Shown here in pieces: positions 62,277 through 64,000 of a stretch of 64,000 nucleotides of DNA. The notes beneath the pieces are model-generated. The model saw nothing but the letters and a program-made list of their open reading frames with translations. It was not told the DNA's origin and ran no database searches. Every line of letters starts with the position of its first letter. The stretch's first letter is position 1. The stretch lies in the NCBI GenBank assembly GCA_019456225.1, contig VRUI01000015.1, positions 1 through 64,000 on the forward strand, read 5' to 3'. The DNA comes from Planctomycetota bacterium (lineage in GTDB: Bacteria > Planctomycetota > Phycisphaerae > Sedimentisphaerales > Anaerohalosphaeraceae). The translations under genes were made by a program, and so were the position numbers.

Positions 62277-63274
62277 TCAATTTTCCGCACAAAATACCGC
62301 ACAACTCCGGAACGAGTATCCAAAACATAAATCTTCCCATCAGAATCAACGGCAACATCAAACCCGCCGCTCTGGCAATCGGCCGGAAACGCGCATGCCT
62401 TCGCCACACCGCCCGGTACAAGAGCATCAACCCCTGCAACAACACCGGAAAACTTGCCGTCTTCATCATACAACTTAACACGGACAAGCCCCTTTTCAAC
62501 CGTCACAAAACTGCCGTCGCCAAGTATAGCAAAATTGACCGGATTACAACACCCGCAAAAACCTTCGATTTTAATGCCAGGCTCGCCCCATGAAAATTCC
62601 AGATCGCCGTCAAAAGTATAAGCCTCGATGCGATGCTCACCGGGATTAACCACCCGAAGCAAACCGTCCGACGCGACTGCAAGATCGAAATAAGGACTCG
62701 GAATAACAAACCCGCTGATATTGCGTTTCTCATCCTTCCTGCCGATCTCGTTTACAACATTACCCTCAAGATCATAACGAACAACAACCCGCCTGCCCGC
62801 ATCGGCAACGAAAATATTGTCCTCATAAACCGCGATGCTCGTAAACAATGCCTTCTCGCCGCCGCTGTCCCAGACACCGATCTGCTTTCCTGCGCCGCTA
62901 TAAACCTCAACATGCCCGTCAACCCCAACAAATACCTTACCGCCCTCACCAACCGCCAGACACCGAGGCATTCCGGAAAGCTTAATATCCTTACCGCCAA
63001 CAACACGAATCATATTATCACCGGCAACATAAATCTTCTTACCCGAAACAGCGATAGCCTTGCAAGCCTTCATCCCGGTATCAAACCGCTCCGGCAATTC
63101 CTGGTACATCACAAGCTTAGCGTCGGTCTTGCCATACTCGGAGACATCATACGTAAACTCGTCACCAAGCCCGCTGCCGCTATCACCGCTGCCGTCAATT
63201 AACCAAACCGCTACCCCGCCGACAACAACAGCAGCACCAACAAAAACCCAGATTAAAATATCATTCTTTTTCAT
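62255..63274 (-). CDS. Exported NHL-repeat beta-propeller protein
   Basis: The 339-aa protein has an N-terminal helix (ILIWVFVGAAVVVGGVAVWLI) that acts as anchor or signal. A six-bladed NHL-type propeller follows (GGKVFVGVDGHVEVYSGAG, DNIFVADAGRRVVVRYDLEGNVV, DGKIYVLDTRSGVVRYF). A cysteine group (GFCGCCNP, KACAFPADC) in the fifth blade may bind a metal or cluster. AAGGTG precedes the ATG. It is the first full gene after dxs. Confidence 0.82.
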   Translation of the reverse strand: MKKNDILIWVFVGAAVVVGGVAVWLIDGSGDSGSGLGDEFTYDVSEYGKTDAKLVMYQELPERFDTGMKACKAIAVSGKKIYVAGDNMIRVVGGKDIKLSGMPRCLAVGEGGKVFVGVDGHVEVYSGAGKQIGVWDSGGEKALFTSIAVYEDNIFVADAGRRVVVRYDLEGNVVNEIGRKDEKRNISGFVIPSPYFDLAVASDGLLRVVNPGEHRIEAYTFDGDLEFSWGEPGIKIEGFCGCCNPVNFAILGDGSFVTVEKGLVRVKLYDEDGKFSGVVAGVDALVPGGVAKACAFPADCQSGGFDVAVDSDGKIYVLDTRSGVVRYFVRKIEPLINTN

Positions 63275-63304
63275 AGTTCACCTTGACTGTAAACGACTCA
63301 CGAC

Positions 63305-64000
63305 TCACAACTTACGAACAACCTCAGCGATCCGCTCGGCACTAATGCCCATCATATCAAGCTGCACCGAGCGCTTTGCCGCCTTAATAAACTCATCGCC
63401 GGCGCCAAGGCATATCACCTTACCGTTCTTTTCACCGCCGCCCTGCTGCGTCTTCGCCGCGATCGCCTCCATAACTGCCGAACCGAACCCGCACGCGACG
63501 CTATGATCTTCTACGGTTATTATCATTTTTCCGGCAAAAAAGAGCGAAACGATTTCCGCGTCAAGCGGCTTTGCGAACCGGGCATTTACAACCCCGACTT
63601 TCAAACCTTCTTCCGCCAGTTTATCGGCAGCGGTCAAAGCCTCACTGACAATACAACCGCAAGCCGCCAAAACAACATCGCAATCAGTATCACGCAAAAC
63701 CACACTCTTACCGCTGACAAACGCCGGCCTCTTATCGTCGCCGATCATATCAGCATCGGCAACTGCATCCTTAGGATACCGTATCGCCACCGCCTTACCG
63801 CTCGCCGTCGCATAAGCAAGCGCAGCCTTAAGTTCACCGGCATCGGCAGGTGCGATCACCTCAAGATTCGGCAAGCACCGCAAATACCCGATATCCAGCA
63901 GCCCATGGTGCGTAGGTCCGTCATTACCGACAACCCCGCTGCGGTCGATACAGAACACAACACCAAGCCCCTGCAGCGATACCTCCTGGAAAATCTGGTC
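63305..64000 (-). CDS. dxs: 1-deoxy-D-xylulose-5-phosphate synthase, C-terminal part
   Basis: The last 231 residues of DXS are present; the 5' part lies outside the window. The frame opens at 64000 with DQIFQEVSLQGLGVVFCIDR, then GVVGNDGPTHHGLLDIGYLR, APADAGELKAAL and RYPKDA, all typical of the pyrimidine and transketolase C-terminal domains. DXS makes the first intermediate of the MEP pathway from pyruvate and glyceraldehyde-3-phosphate. It is transcribed toward the terpenoid and redox genes, 30 bases before the NHL gene. Confidence 0.93.
   Translation of the reverse strand, partial: DQIFQEVSLQGLGVVFCIDRSGVVGNDGPTHHGLLDIGYLRCLPNLEVIAPADAGELKAALAYATASGKAVAIRYPKDAVADADMIGDDKRPAFVSGKSVVLRDTDCDVVLAACGCIVSEALTAADKLAEEGLKVGVVNARFAKPLDAEIVSLFFAGKMIITVEDHSVACGFGSAVMEAIAAKTQQGGGEKNGKVICLGAGDEFIKAAKRSVQLDMMGISAERIAEVVRKL

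Overview
The window looks like a planctomycete chromosome, most likely of the Phycisphaerae/Sedimentisphaerales type. The evidence is a prepilin-like protein with a C-terminal H-x9-DG motif, a Tat-exported sulfatase with HEAT repeats, several PQQ-type beta-propellers that start with an 'ADW..WRG' motif, a squalene-hopene-cyclase-like enzyme, and a giant zinc-ribbon/pseudokinase/TPR/Sel1 protein. The assignment is inferred from gene content only.

Region 1 (1-16.9 kb) is a podovirus-like prophage. The minus strand carries small terminase, large terminase, P22-type portal, scaffold and N4-gp56-type capsid in late-gene order. Further right on the same strand are a primase/SF3 helicase, small HTH and zinc-finger genes and two unknown genes. 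Two plus-strand cargo genes (2473-3093 and 7016-7597) have their own sigma70-type promoters. A perfect 30-bp repeat sits about 110 bp upstream of both late transcription units. A ~1 kb stretch (7660-8720) lacks a credible gene but is full of hairpins closed by UUCG, GCAA, GUAA and CUUG loops on the minus strand; it is the best candidate here for an undescribed large structured RNA. GTTCCAGT iterons (10.66-10.93 kb) lie beside the primase gene.

Region 2 (17-31.5 kb) is accessory. A mercury module contains a MerR-MerB fusion, two matching MerR operators, a thioredoxin-fold protein and a MerC-like transporter, but no merA is visible. Next comes a copper/heme/Fe-S electron-transfer operon: a monoheme porin, a blue copper protein, two CuA proteins (one with cytochrome c) and a NosR-like membrane ferredoxin, with no oxidase subunit I. 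It has a perfect sigma54 promoter and two mirror-image enhancer sites, and the divergently placed regulatory genes are an NtrC-type regulator and its histidine kinase. The right border carries a tRNA-Arg(CCG) 3' half with its terminator, two integrase remnants and an intact tRNA-Arg(ACG), so much of the left half may be an integrated island.

Region 3 (32-45.3 kb) is ordinary chromosome: patatin, prepilin-like protein, XerC/D recombinase, YlxP, a 1964-aa mosaic protein and a sulfatase.

Region 4 (45.4-64 kb) is one long, mostly overlapping minus-strand gene string. It starts with dxs (cut by the window edge), passes through an NHL protein, two Fe-S membrane-associated proteins, PQQ-type propellers, a NuoEF-like protein, a GltD-like protein, a ferredoxin and a B12/radical-SAM enzyme, and ends in a DUF116-polyprenyl synthase fusion and two alpha/alpha-toroid proteins including the cyclase. 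It reads as an isoprenoid/triterpenoid pathway transcribed together with a redox system that could power terpenoid modification.
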